Assembly (NCBI RefSeq): GCF_014633365.1
Contig: NC_068351.1
Location: 13,646,907-13,710,906 of the forward strand
DNA: 64,000 nt
Origin: Diospyros lotus
Taxonomy: Eukaryota > Streptophyta > Magnoliopsida > Ericales > Ebenaceae
Reading direction: 5' to 3'
Part shown: in pieces, positions 24,998 to 33,740 of the stretch
Layout of the letters: the number at the start of each line of letters is the position of its first letter
How positions within the stretch are numbered: the first letter of the stretch is position 1
Translations under genes and position numbers: made by a program
The notes under the pieces: generated by a model
What the model saw: only the letters and a program-made list of their open reading frames with translations
Database searches by the model: none
Told to the model about the DNA's origin: nothing

Positions 24998-25516
24998 TGA
25001 TGATGCAGAGCCGATCACCTTCTTCTGTCTCGGACCAAGTACCTGCAAAAAAGGGGGGGGGACTCGCTCCCGTGATCCCTCCGACGCTTAAGTCAGTTCA
25101 CGGATTTTTGAGGAGTATAATAGTAATGGAAGATAATAAAATAGTCCTTTAGGAATCAGATCCCCATACCTGTAAAGACTGTGCTCTATTTATAGATGTC
25201 CGTTAGCCTTTCCCTTAGGAGATAAGATATATTTCAAAAAGAGAGGTTGATCCCCTTTCCATGGGAAGAAAAGATAATATTCCCTAATAGAGATAATTCT
25301 TGGGATATTTAGAGATATTATTGGTTGATTGAATATTCCTCTTTATCTCTTGCCAGTTCAAAATCATAATAAAGATTATAAGGATAAGTAGAGCTCCTAA
25401 GACTTGACACGTGGCGATCGCATATTGGCCTTTACTGGCACACATGGCTCCAAGTTAATGGTAACCTCCCAGGGGTAGTACAGTAAAATTGCCCCCCTGT
25501 AAATATTCCTTCATCA
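24998..25516 (-). repeat. 3' LTR of the array-bearing element
   Basis: 519 bp, nearly identical to 27963-28481 with few differences. On the minus strand a TATAAATAG box lies at about 25185-25195 (plus CTATTTATAG). Confidence 0.93.
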
Positions 25517-25533
25517 CTTGCCCCCCACTCCTT
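25517..25533 (-). promoter_or_regulatory. Polypurine tract, array-bearing element
   Basis: The minus strand reads AAGGAGTGGGGGGCAAG ending at the first base of the 3' LTR. Confidence 0.8.
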
Positions 25534-25799
25534 GAGCTGATCGAGTGAGGAGGTTGGGCAGTTGAAGGAGTAGTTGTCACTGTTTTTCTGAGCCTCTGTA
25601 AAAAAGTTCTACTAAAAATTGGGTTAGCAGTCTCAGATGCTGAATTCGCTTTTTAAGTCTTCCAGTGCCCTTTCACTCTTCCCATGCAGAGGGTGATTAG
25701 GTCGCTCGAGGTGATAGAGACATTCGGGGATTTTTCTATGGTAGAAAGGGAACAGCTCTTAAATTAGTATATATATATATATATATTATCATTATTTTT

Positions 25800-26068
25800 G
25801 GCCTAAGGCCGAGGCTATGCTGGTCAAGGCCGCATTCCTCATCTTTGGGGGCCGCTGGCCGAGGTTATGGTGGCCGAGGCCGCGTGCCTTATCTTTAGGG
25901 CCGCTGGCTGAGGCTATGGGGGCCGAGGCCGCTTGCCTTATCTTCGGGACCGTTTGGCCGAAGCTGTGTTGGTCGAGGCTGTGTGCTTTTCCTTCGGGGC
26001 CATTGGCCGAAGCTGTGTTGGTTGAGGCTGCGTGCGTTGCCTTCGGGGCCGTTGGCTGAAGCTATGGT
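25800..26068. repeat. Tandem array A, ~48-bp GC-rich units
   Basis: About five units of the pattern GGCCGAGGC(T/C)..GTG followed by CCTT(A/T)TCTTCGGGGCCG. It is GC-rich in an AT-rich setting. The plus-strand frame stays open through it (25817-26059), but this is repeat-driven and I do not call a protein. Confidence 0.8.
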
Positions 26069-26592
26069 CCCCTTTGGTCTTCGTTTGGAGAAGGTTCGTA
26101 GCCTCCGAACTGATGCCTTTTGGTCTTCATTTGGCGGAGGTTCGTAGCCTCTGAACTGGTGCCTTAATTAGTAGGGGTGGTCCCCTTTGGTCTTCATTTG
26201 GCGGAGGTTCGTAGCCTCCGAACTGGTACCTTAATTAGTAGGGGTGGTCCTCTTTGGTCTTCATTTGGCGGAGTTTCATAGCCTCCGAACTGATGCCTTA
26301 ATTAGTAGGGGTGGTCCCTTTTGGTCTTCATTTGGCGGAGGTTCGTAGCCTCCGAACTGGTACCTTAATCAGTAGGGGTGGTCCCTTTTGGTCTTCATTT
26401 GGCGGAGGTTCGTAGCCTCCGAACTGGTACCTTAATCAGTAGGGGTGGTCCCCTTTAGTCTTCATTTGGCGGAGGTTCGTAGCCTCCGAACTGGTACCTT
26501 AATCAGTAGGGGTGGTCCTCTTTGGTCTTCATTTGGTGGAGGTTCGTAGCCTCCGAACTGGTGCCTTAATTAGTAGGGGTGGTCCCCTTTGA
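26069..26592. repeat. Tandem array B, ~67-bp units
   Basis: Eight units carry GGTCTTCATTTGGCGGAGG, then TTCGTAGCCTCCGAACTGG, then CCTTAATTAGTAGGGGTGG. Units recur at 26076, 26122 and then every ~67 bp to 26523; the first is shorter. Each unit contains a small hairpin, GGAGGTTCGTAGCCTCC. Confidence 0.9.
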
Positions 26593-26639
26593 ACCTTCAG
26601 TTTTGAGCTGTCAAGAGTTCGAGGATCATAAGTGATCAT

Positions 26640-26800
26640 TTGTTTTTGAGTGTTCGGGGGTTCGGGGCCCCCCGAGGATCATATCTAATCCTTTGTTTTT
26701 GAGTGTTCGGGGGTTCGAGGCCCCCCGAGGATTATATCTGATCCTTTGTTTTTGAGTGTTTGGGGGTTCGAGGCCCCCCGAGGATCACATCTGATCCTTT
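26640..26800. repeat. Tandem array C, ~53-bp units with a GC hairpin
   Basis: Three units of GAGTGTTCGGGGGTTCGAGG, then CCCCCCGAGGATCATATCTG, then ATCCTTTGTTTTT. Each holds the near-palindrome CGGGGGTTCGAGGCCCCCCG. Confidence 0.85.
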
Positions 26801-26879
26801 ACTCTTGCGTTGTCAAGGCATTTCAGACCCTCGGTCTTCATGTGCACATGCTGGCTTGGATTGTAGTTGATGACGGGAT

Positions 26880-27165
26880 TTTAAAGAATATCCATATTTT
26901 ATTTTCGGCGAAATGCCTACTTCCACAATCCGAAATAACATCCATATTTTGTTTTCACGGTTCGGCTTGATGCCTACGTCCGCAATCAGAGATAATGTTC
27001 ATATTTTGCCTTCGCGATTCGGTCTTGATGCCTACATCTGTATTCCGAAATAATGCTCGTATTTTGTCTTCGCGGTTCGGCGAAATGCCTACGTCCGCAA
27101 TCCAAAATAATATTCATATTTTATTTTCGCGGTTCGGTCTTGATGCCTACGTCCCCGATAGCCAT
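26880..27165. repeat. Tandem array D, ~58-bp units
   Basis: About five units of CATATTTTGTTTTCGCGGTT, then CGGCTTGATGCCTACGTCCG, then CAATCCGAAATAATATT, with drift between units. Confidence 0.85.
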
Positions 27166-27943
27166 CTCTACCGTCTTGTCATGCAAAGATGCATCATACT
27201 AACCATTGGCCATCTCTTTGAGGGTTCGGAGCTAGCCCAATTTGGCCCTTGCTGCCGTCATGGAATAAAACCCCCATGGGTAGAAAAAGATGCTATGCTT
27301 ATTGGAAAAGCCCTTTATTGACGTTGTAGCCCAAAAGATAGGCCAGAAAAATATAATGTATACAACATGAACAAAATCAAGCTTCATCATCTTGAGGTTT
27401 TTGACCTCAACAAGTGCAATTAATAAGCAACGATGATAAACAAACACATAGACTCAATGGATTAGAAAAATTAGCAGTACCTTGCTGCCGTGAAACTTCA
27501 TCCATTGATTCTGCTTGTCTTTTTTTCCTAGCCTCTAAAAGGTTTTATTTTAACATAAAGCCGCATAAGATGGCAAAATCAAGCCTCATAGGATCTATAA
27601 AATAAGATGAACATCTTCTTTCTCCTGGATTACCGCTCCCAATTTCTTCTCCCATTTTTTCGGAAGCCGTTAATGAGGTCACATAAGAGCCAAGCTTATG
27701 GGAAAACAGCGAAAATTGACACATACAAAAATTGATCTTTACACACATAAATTAATAGTTGATACGCATAGTGCCTTCATCTATTTTTTTCCTTTTATGT
27801 AACAGTGATCGATGTATAAATATTAAACCAGGGAGCATACCGTTAATGAGGCCACATACGTGAAACCTTGTCTTTCCCACTCAATCTGATTGTGCTTCGA
27901 GTGGCTTGAGATTATACTTGGCAGACAAAAAGAAAAACGAGGG

Positions 27944-27962
27944 CCCCACGGTGGGCACCAAT
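27944..27962 (-). promoter_or_regulatory. Primer-binding site, array-bearing element
   Basis: The minus strand reads ATTGGTGCCCACCGTGGGG immediately next to the 5' LTR, resembling the TTGGCGCC-type PBS of plant gypsy elements. Confidence 0.75.
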
Positions 27963-28481
27963 TGATAATGCGGAACCAATCACCTTCTTCTGTCTCGGAC
28001 CAAGTACCTGCAAAAAAGGGGAGGGACTCGGTCCCCGTGATCCCTCCGACGCTTAAGTCAGTTCACGGATTTTTGAGGAGTATAATAGTAATGGAAGATA
28101 ATAAAAGAGTCCCTTAGGAATCAGATCCCCATACCTGTAGAGACTGTGCTCTATTTATAGATGTCCGTTAGCCTTTCCCTTAGGAGATAAGATATATTTC
28201 AAAAAGAGAGGTTGATCCCCTTTCCATGGGGACAAAAGATAATATTCCCTAATAGAGATAATTCTTTGGATATTTAGAGATATTATTGGTTGACTGAATA
28301 TTCCTCTTTATCTCTTGCCAGTTCAAAATCATAATAAAGATTATAAGGATAAGTGGAGCTCTTAAGATTTGACACGTGGCGATCGCATATTGGCCTTTAC
28401 TGGCACACATGGCTCCAAGTTAATGGTAACCTCCCAGGGGTAGTACAGTAAAATTGCTCCCCTGTAAATATTCCCTCATCA
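27963..28481 (-). repeat. 5' LTR of the array-bearing element
   Basis: 519 bp with the same TATA box on the minus strand at about 28150-28160. The high similarity to its partner suggests a fairly recent insertion. Confidence 0.93.
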
Positions 28482-28666
28482 GTTCCATAAGTCTCTTTGT
28501 TTTTTTTTTTTTTTTTTTTTTTTGGGTGAGGAAGGGGAGAATTAGTTTGTATTCAAAATTTAAATGGATGCGACTTTATCTTTTCTCATTAATATTTTTT
28601 TTTTTTTCAAATTTTGTATATCTATTTAATTTTTTTTTATGTTTTAAATTATCTTTTAAATCTATC
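28482..28666. other. Poly-T-rich spacer
   Basis: Between two LTR elements. Starts with the target duplication GTTCC and has a run of more than 20 Ts at about 28500-28523. Confidence 0.7.
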
Positions 28667-28917
28667 TGTTGACACACATTTTTATTACACCCCGCATCGA
28701 GCGATAGGAAGGTTCGGGACAACTTACCTTGATGGATCTATGCGAACTTCCCGGGGGGGTCATCTATCCTTGGGCTTCTCCAGGTCCACTTGAGAGTTTT
28801 TTACCTGAATTCAGTCCAAAAGGTATCCAACTGATGTTATTTCATTTCTTACTTATTCTCAATATATACTACTCTTCTTTGGGCTCTTGGGATATTACAC
28901 ACATCGTGTCATCATCA
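28667..28917 (-). repeat. Left LTR (3' in element sense)
   Basis: 251 bp. Its 5S-like part (28747-28798) is worn: compared with the right copy it lacks the central AAGCACGCTTAAC, removing box A. Confidence 0.75.
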
Positions 28918-29066
28918 TGGGACCCACAACTACAGGTCAACTCTTAGGTCTTGCCCTTCAACGGCCAAAAGCCCCACCACACTTATGAGCCAATCGGCCC
29001 CTTGGCTCCCCTAGTACAGGGGGGTGATGGGCGGTTCCTCAAAGGGTTCCCATAGATGGGGTCAAA

Positions 29067-29327
29067 TGTTAACACACATTTTTGTAATACCTCACATCAA
29101 GCGATAGGAATGTCTAGGACAATTTACCTTGATGGGCTTATGCGAACTTCCCAGGAGGGTCACCCATCCTTGGACTTCTCCATGTTAAGCACGCTTAACT
29201 TGGGAGTTCTTTACTTGCATTCAGCCCAAAAGATATTTAACTGGTCTTATTTCCTTCCTTACTTATTCTCGATATATACTACCATTCTCTGGGCTCTTGG
29301 GGTATTACACACATCGTGTCATCATCA
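29067..29327 (-). repeat. Right LTR (5' in element sense)
   Basis: 261 bp, similar to the left copy throughout, with a better preserved 5S-like block. Confidence 0.75.
29147..29209 (-). ncRNA. 5S rRNA-like block with Pol III internal promoter
   Basis: The minus strand reads GAACTCCCAAGTTAAGCGTG, then CTTAACATGGAGAAGTCCAA, then GGATGGGTGACCCTCCTGGG, then AAG. These segments correspond in order to plant 5S rRNA box A (AGTTAAGCGTGCT), the intermediate element and box C (GGATGGGTGACC). Only about the 3' half of a 5S gene is recognisable and the upstream third is absent, so this is not a functional ribosomal 5S gene. It may still bind TFIIIA and start Pol III transcripts, as proposed for Cassandra. 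Confidence 0.75.
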
Positions 29328-29792
29328 GCTCGCAAAGAAGACCACGAGATAAAATAACCGGATCTGATGTCTACCTATCCTTATCTGTGGAAAGTCAGTC
29401 CCCACATGGTGCGGAACTTTTACTCCCTGTTTTATGGAGATAATGACATATTGTCTCTCACGATATGGCCCCACTACTTTAAACTGTGTAAATTGCCAAT
29501 ATCTCACACTATAAATAGGGGATCAGAAAGCTATTGTACAAGGAAGATAAAAAAAAATATACATATTGTTACTTTGCAAAAATGATCAGAGAACGGTCAC
29601 AGACTAGACATCGTTGTAGTAGAAACATCATTGTGATCAGAAGTTAGACATCATTGTGGTAGAACCGCGTAAAAAACTTTTGCACATTGTTTGTTGATGG
29701 TGTTATTGTTCTCATCCTCTCGTATTTGTGATTATTGGATCAGTACGAGCCCACCAATCTTGATCGAATATTCCTCGACGTTGACACTATCC
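29328..29792 (+). repeat. LTR-like fragment, sister of 59570-60188
   Basis: Starts CTCGCAAAG, has TATAAATAGGGG at 29510, GAACCGCGTAAAAAACTT at about 29662, and ends near GACGTTGACA. The same landmarks in the same order occur at 59740-60188 (CTCGCATAA, TATAAATAGGGG, GAACCACGTAAAAATTCTT, TGTAGACA). The 5' part is missing where the Cassandra-like element abuts. Confidence 0.6.
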
Positions 29793-31030
29793 ATGTTTAT
29801 TTATATACATATAGACTATAGGGGGTGACCCATGCCCATGTTATGAATGTGTAAAAAAAATAAAATATTTTAATAAAATTCAGGGTGTGATTTATTTTTT
29901 AATTTTTTAGATAAAATTTAAACAAAACAAGGTTTGGTATATTAGTAAAATTATTTGAAAAATTAATTATTATTTAGATATCATAATGAGCTCAAATCTT
30001 ATTAATATAGTTAATTTTTCTTTTTTAATCAATATGCATAAAGAATATTTTAGAAAAGCACTTTATAAACAAAATCACAAGATGTATACACACATATATA
30101 TATAAATACCTGAATAGATATACTTCTAATTATTTATTAGCCTTCTAATCCTATAGATCTTAATAAGGTTTGTATCTAAAATTTGAATAAGTGTAGTTAT
30201 ATCATTTATCTATTTGCATCCCTAGCTAGCTATGATATCTAATACTAATAAAAACTAGTTATTCCTACTTGGTTTAGGTTAAAATATTATTTTATTATCT
30301 GTTATCTTAATTTATATGTTTCTAATTATATATATTGCAGATATCCATCCATATATATAAATATATTCTTTTTTATATATATTTGGTTAAAATTTTGGGT
30401 TTTTACATTCAAACAAAATTTGGTCCAAATTTTGTTTTTCCTTTCTTTGTTCTAATTATTTTTCTTCTTGTTCTCTCATTTGTGTTAATTAACCTTGGGT
30501 CTGAAGCTATATATTGTGATAATTAGTGAAGCCTATGTGTGTCCTCTATTTCCCATTTAATTTAATTTTTTTGTCTAGCTAGCTAGGTACCCTACCATGC
30601 ATATCATACAGAACTTCAAAAGGTGTCATATAGAAGGATTGTTTTCCAAGGTTGTAAAATTTAACATACTAGTGTGGCTAGCATGCAAATATTTAAATGT
30701 CATCCAAGTTTACTATATATATATATATGCCTAAGTAACACTATCTATCTATCTATCTATCTAGTTTATTGGTTTCTCTCGATTTGCCACATAAATCTTT
30801 GATGGCTCATGCACATATTCTATTAATTAATATCAACTTCCGGCTGTTAGTTTAGCTAAAAAAACACATAACCACGTGGATGGGGGCAGGAGTTGGTAAC
30901 AAAATAAAAGTCATTGTGTATGATCATGAGAAAATGTGTTGATCCTTGTGTTTAGAAAAACAACAATGCTATAAGAACAACTTGGTGGACAACTCTTAGT
31001 TTAAATTATAAATATACCTTTTAACTTTTT
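29793..31030. other. Intergenic AT-rich DNA
   Basis: Microsatellites: (TA)n at about 30714-30728 and (CTAT)n at about 30742-30762. No gene seen. Confidence 0.7.
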
Positions 31031-31500
31031 AGCTTAAAATGAATATCTGCGTAAAAGCTTCTTCTTCCTCACCTACTTTCTCTCTCTCTCTCCCCACCAC
31101 ATTGTGTCCTCCATCTTTGGCTACCCAACTTCTTCCCCTCTCTCTCTCTTTCTCTCACTCATTTGCTACGCTTCTTCTGGTTATCGTCTGTCGTTATTCG
31201 CCTCCGACGCAGTCATATCTGTTGTCGCCTCCATCACATTTGCCTCGTTGAAGCCTCTACGTACCATCAACGGTTCTTGTCACCGTTCACCTCTGTTGCA
31301 ACCTCTATCATTGTTTGTTTTCGCCATTTTAGCCACCATCAACGTTTTCATCTCATTTCTCTCTCTCTAGGTCTTCTCTTTCTCACCCACAGCTTCTCCT
31401 CTCATATCTCCGTTTGTTGTTTCCTGTTGTTTGTAGCCGTTGCAGCAATCGTTGACGTCTCAATCGTCGATCGCCTCCATTGTTCTAGTCGCTGTTACTA
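31031..31500. other. Pyrimidine-rich block of unknown origin
   Basis: Strong CT bias on the + strand (CTCTCTCTC runs, CCACCATCAACG words). Three overlapping open frames exist but are low-complexity S/L/P translations, so I call no protein. The style resembles the complement of 32880-33220. Confidence 0.4.
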
Positions 31501-32560
31501 TTATCAAAACATATATATATATATATATAAACCCAAATATTAAATATAACTTTACATACTTTTTATTTTTTAATTTAAGTAATACAAATAAATAATAATA
31601 TAAAAAATATATATAATTATTTATACATAAGATAATTATAAAATACATAAAATTTTATCTTTTGTATAAATGATAAAAGAGAAGAAATATAATTATATTG
31701 TGATGAATATATGAATATATCTTTTTATTAAAAATAAATATTATAATATTATAGTTTATAGTTTGTTTTTCATTTCATAACTTAAAAAGTGAAAGGAAAC
31801 TATAAAATAATTTTTTAAAAATAATAAGGCAAACTATGCTCTTAAAAGTTTCAACATCCAAAATGTTTTAAAATTTTAAAATGAGTTTAATTTGACTTAG
31901 ATAATTTTTGTATAATATACTTTTAATTTATAGTTGTATTTAAAAAATATATTGTATATATATTTATATTTAGATAGAATATATTTATTCTATATTTCTA
32001 TTTTAAAAATATGTATATTTAACCCGAAGTTGCAAACGAAAACGGAAACAACAAATTCAACGATATTAAACAAGTAGTTTGTATAATATCAGTGTTTAAC
32101 GACATTAATTATGACATTAAACACAAAGTTGTTTCCACGAACACACACTCCCATAACGAATCTGTAAGTGTTATAATAAACAACATTTGCATATTACCAA
32201 ATCTCCTTTCTAACTAATACAATAACCAAATCCATCATTAAAGTGAGTGATTAAGTGGGGCAAGAAGAGCTTGATGAAGCAATTAGTGGCCACATACATA
32301 CCCAGAAAACTAAGATGACTCCCATAAGTGAATATATCTTGATAAAATTTAGTATTTTTAACTTTCATAGAGATTTTGTATACAACTTATAGAATAAACT
32401 CATCATTTAAAATAAAAAGAACAAACAAAGATTTAAAGGAATCATCCATCATCATCAACAACTGCAGCAACAGAAGAAGAACAACCCAAATATATACAAC
32501 CATTGAAATATTCAATCCGTAGCATCCACCTACGACTAATCTCTTCGGCTCGCCCAGTCT
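31501..32560. other. Intergenic AT-rich DNA
   Basis: Starts with a (TA)n run at about 31510-31528. Very AT-rich. No gene or element recognised. Confidence 0.7.
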
Positions 32561-33740
32561 TCACCCCGTACAAGCTTATCTTCTCTATTGCTCAACCAAA
32601 TGCCTCAAAGAACATGCTTTGATTGGCTACGAACTCCTCAACATAATGCCTTGTCCTCGAACCCGAGAATAGGGCTCGATCCGTCACTGAGAGCCCTAGC
32701 CATTTTGGCAAGTTCTGGAAATACATGTTGTCGAACTTATTGGGCAATAGGAGAGGAAAAGCCACAGGTGAAAATGAGAAGATCTAGAGAGACAGAGATA
32801 TGGAGGCCTCGACGGGGGTTGGAACGGCGAAGGCAAACAGTGACTAGAAGGAGCGTAGCAAACACCGAAAAAACGAGGAAAAAAAAAGAGAGAAAAAGGG
32901 AAAAGAGAGAAAGAGAGAGAGAAAAAAGTGGATCGATGACAGCAGTACTGCGACATCACGCCGGAGATGGACACGTGATGGAGAAACAAAGTGAGAAAGA
33001 CATAGTAGGTGAAGGGGTGGGTGAATGAGAGGCCGACAATGTTGAGATGCACAGGGAAGTGAAGATGGTGATCCTTGTTGGTGAGGATCGACGATAGAAG
33101 CACCACAACGTCATGCCAAAGATTTTCAAGTGGTGGAGAGATAGAGAAAGAGAGATCTCTAGAGGAGAGAGAAAGAAGAGAACAATTGAAGAGAGAGGAA
33201 TAAGTGGATGGTGATTCAAATTATTTTATTTCCAAATTATCATGATATTTGGAGGCCAAAATATCAGGATGATTTGAGAATGTCAATAAAGTCATCAAAG
33301 TGTTTGTTTATCTAGCATTGTCCTTATAAAATTTAAAAAAAGACGTGACGTGATAGCCAAATTGGGAAAATTAAGGTGGCGGAAAAAGAGGAAGGGAATG
33401 AGAAGGGAAGTACTAAAAATTAAGAGGCGAGGCATGGATGTCTCCATGGCATTGGCAGCTCTTATCCTCTTGGAAACTGCACCTCCAAGCTGCACGCCAT
33501 GGCTGCCTCCCGTTCTTCACCATTCTATTCTTGGGTGGGAAAAACAAAACTAACAAAAATTTTATTGAAGAAAGGAAAATCAGAAAAACAAGCCTAGCTA
33601 GCCGGCTAGATGCCGTCAACTTCAATAATATTCACATTTCCATCACTTTCCGGCCATTATTCCATCGTTCTCGGGAGGAGCACCCCCGGCACCGGCGTCT
33701 CCGATTCTATTTGGCCGTCGACGTTTTCCACCCAGCAGCC
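32561..33740. other. Upstream region of the PRK gene, purine-rich in part
   Basis: About 32870-33190 is strongly purine-rich (GAGAGAAAGAGAGAGAG). It has open frames on both strands that are composition artefacts. From about 33300 to 33740 lies the presumed promoter and 5' leader of the receptor kinase; I see no decisive TATA box. Confidence 0.45.

Larger units (their letters stand above)
24998..28481 (-). mobile_element. Non-autonomous LTR retrotransposon with four interior tandem arrays
   Basis: LTRs at 24998-25516 and 27963-28481 (both 519 bp) begin TGATGATGC/TGATAATGC and end CATCA, with a perfect 5-bp duplication GTTCC (24993-24997 and 28482-28486). Beside the right LTR, the minus strand reads ATTGGTGCCCACCGTGGGG, a plant gypsy-type primer-binding site. 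Beside the left LTR it has the polypurine tract AAGGAGTGGGGGGCAAG. So the element points to the minus strand. The 2.4-kb interior holds no gag or pol but four different minisatellites (25800-27170). It must be mobilised by another element; the PBS suggests a Tat/Athila/Ogre-type gypsy relative, which is inference. Confidence 0.93.
28667..29327 (-). mobile_element. Cassandra-like TRIM element carrying 5S rRNA-like LTRs
   Basis: Two direct repeats, 28667-28917 and 29067-29327, begin TGTTGACACACA/TGTTAACACACA and end TCGTGTCATCATCA, flanking a 149-bp interior. On the minus strand both contain a 5S-rRNA-like block; the right copy is the better one (separate entry). A terminal-repeat element of under 1 kb with 5S sequence inside its LTRs is the hallmark of Cassandra elements of vascular plants. 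I found no clean 5-bp duplication, and the region beside the 29067 boundary is not an obvious Met-type PBS, so the exact ends and age are less certain than the 5S match. Confidence 0.75.

Noticed and set aside
25817..26059. 80-codon frame of array A
   Set aside because: An open frame produced by the 48-bp repeat length being a multiple of three. No protein evidence.
26069..26592. CRISPR-like array
   Set aside because: Units are contiguous and near identical with no unique spacers, and the genome is a plant's. This is a minisatellite.
29147..29209. A genuine 5S rRNA gene
   Set aside because: Only about half of a 5S sequence is recognisable, it is inside a repeated LTR, and the upstream third of the gene is missing.
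32588..33219. Several 60-146-codon frames on both strands
   Set aside because: They follow the purine/pyrimidine bias (GAGA runs) and show no family features.
33438..33740. Upstream start for the PRK protein (frame open from 33438)
   Set aside because: It would add ~100 residues of non-conserved sequence before the signal peptide. The ATG at 33741 gives the normal family layout.
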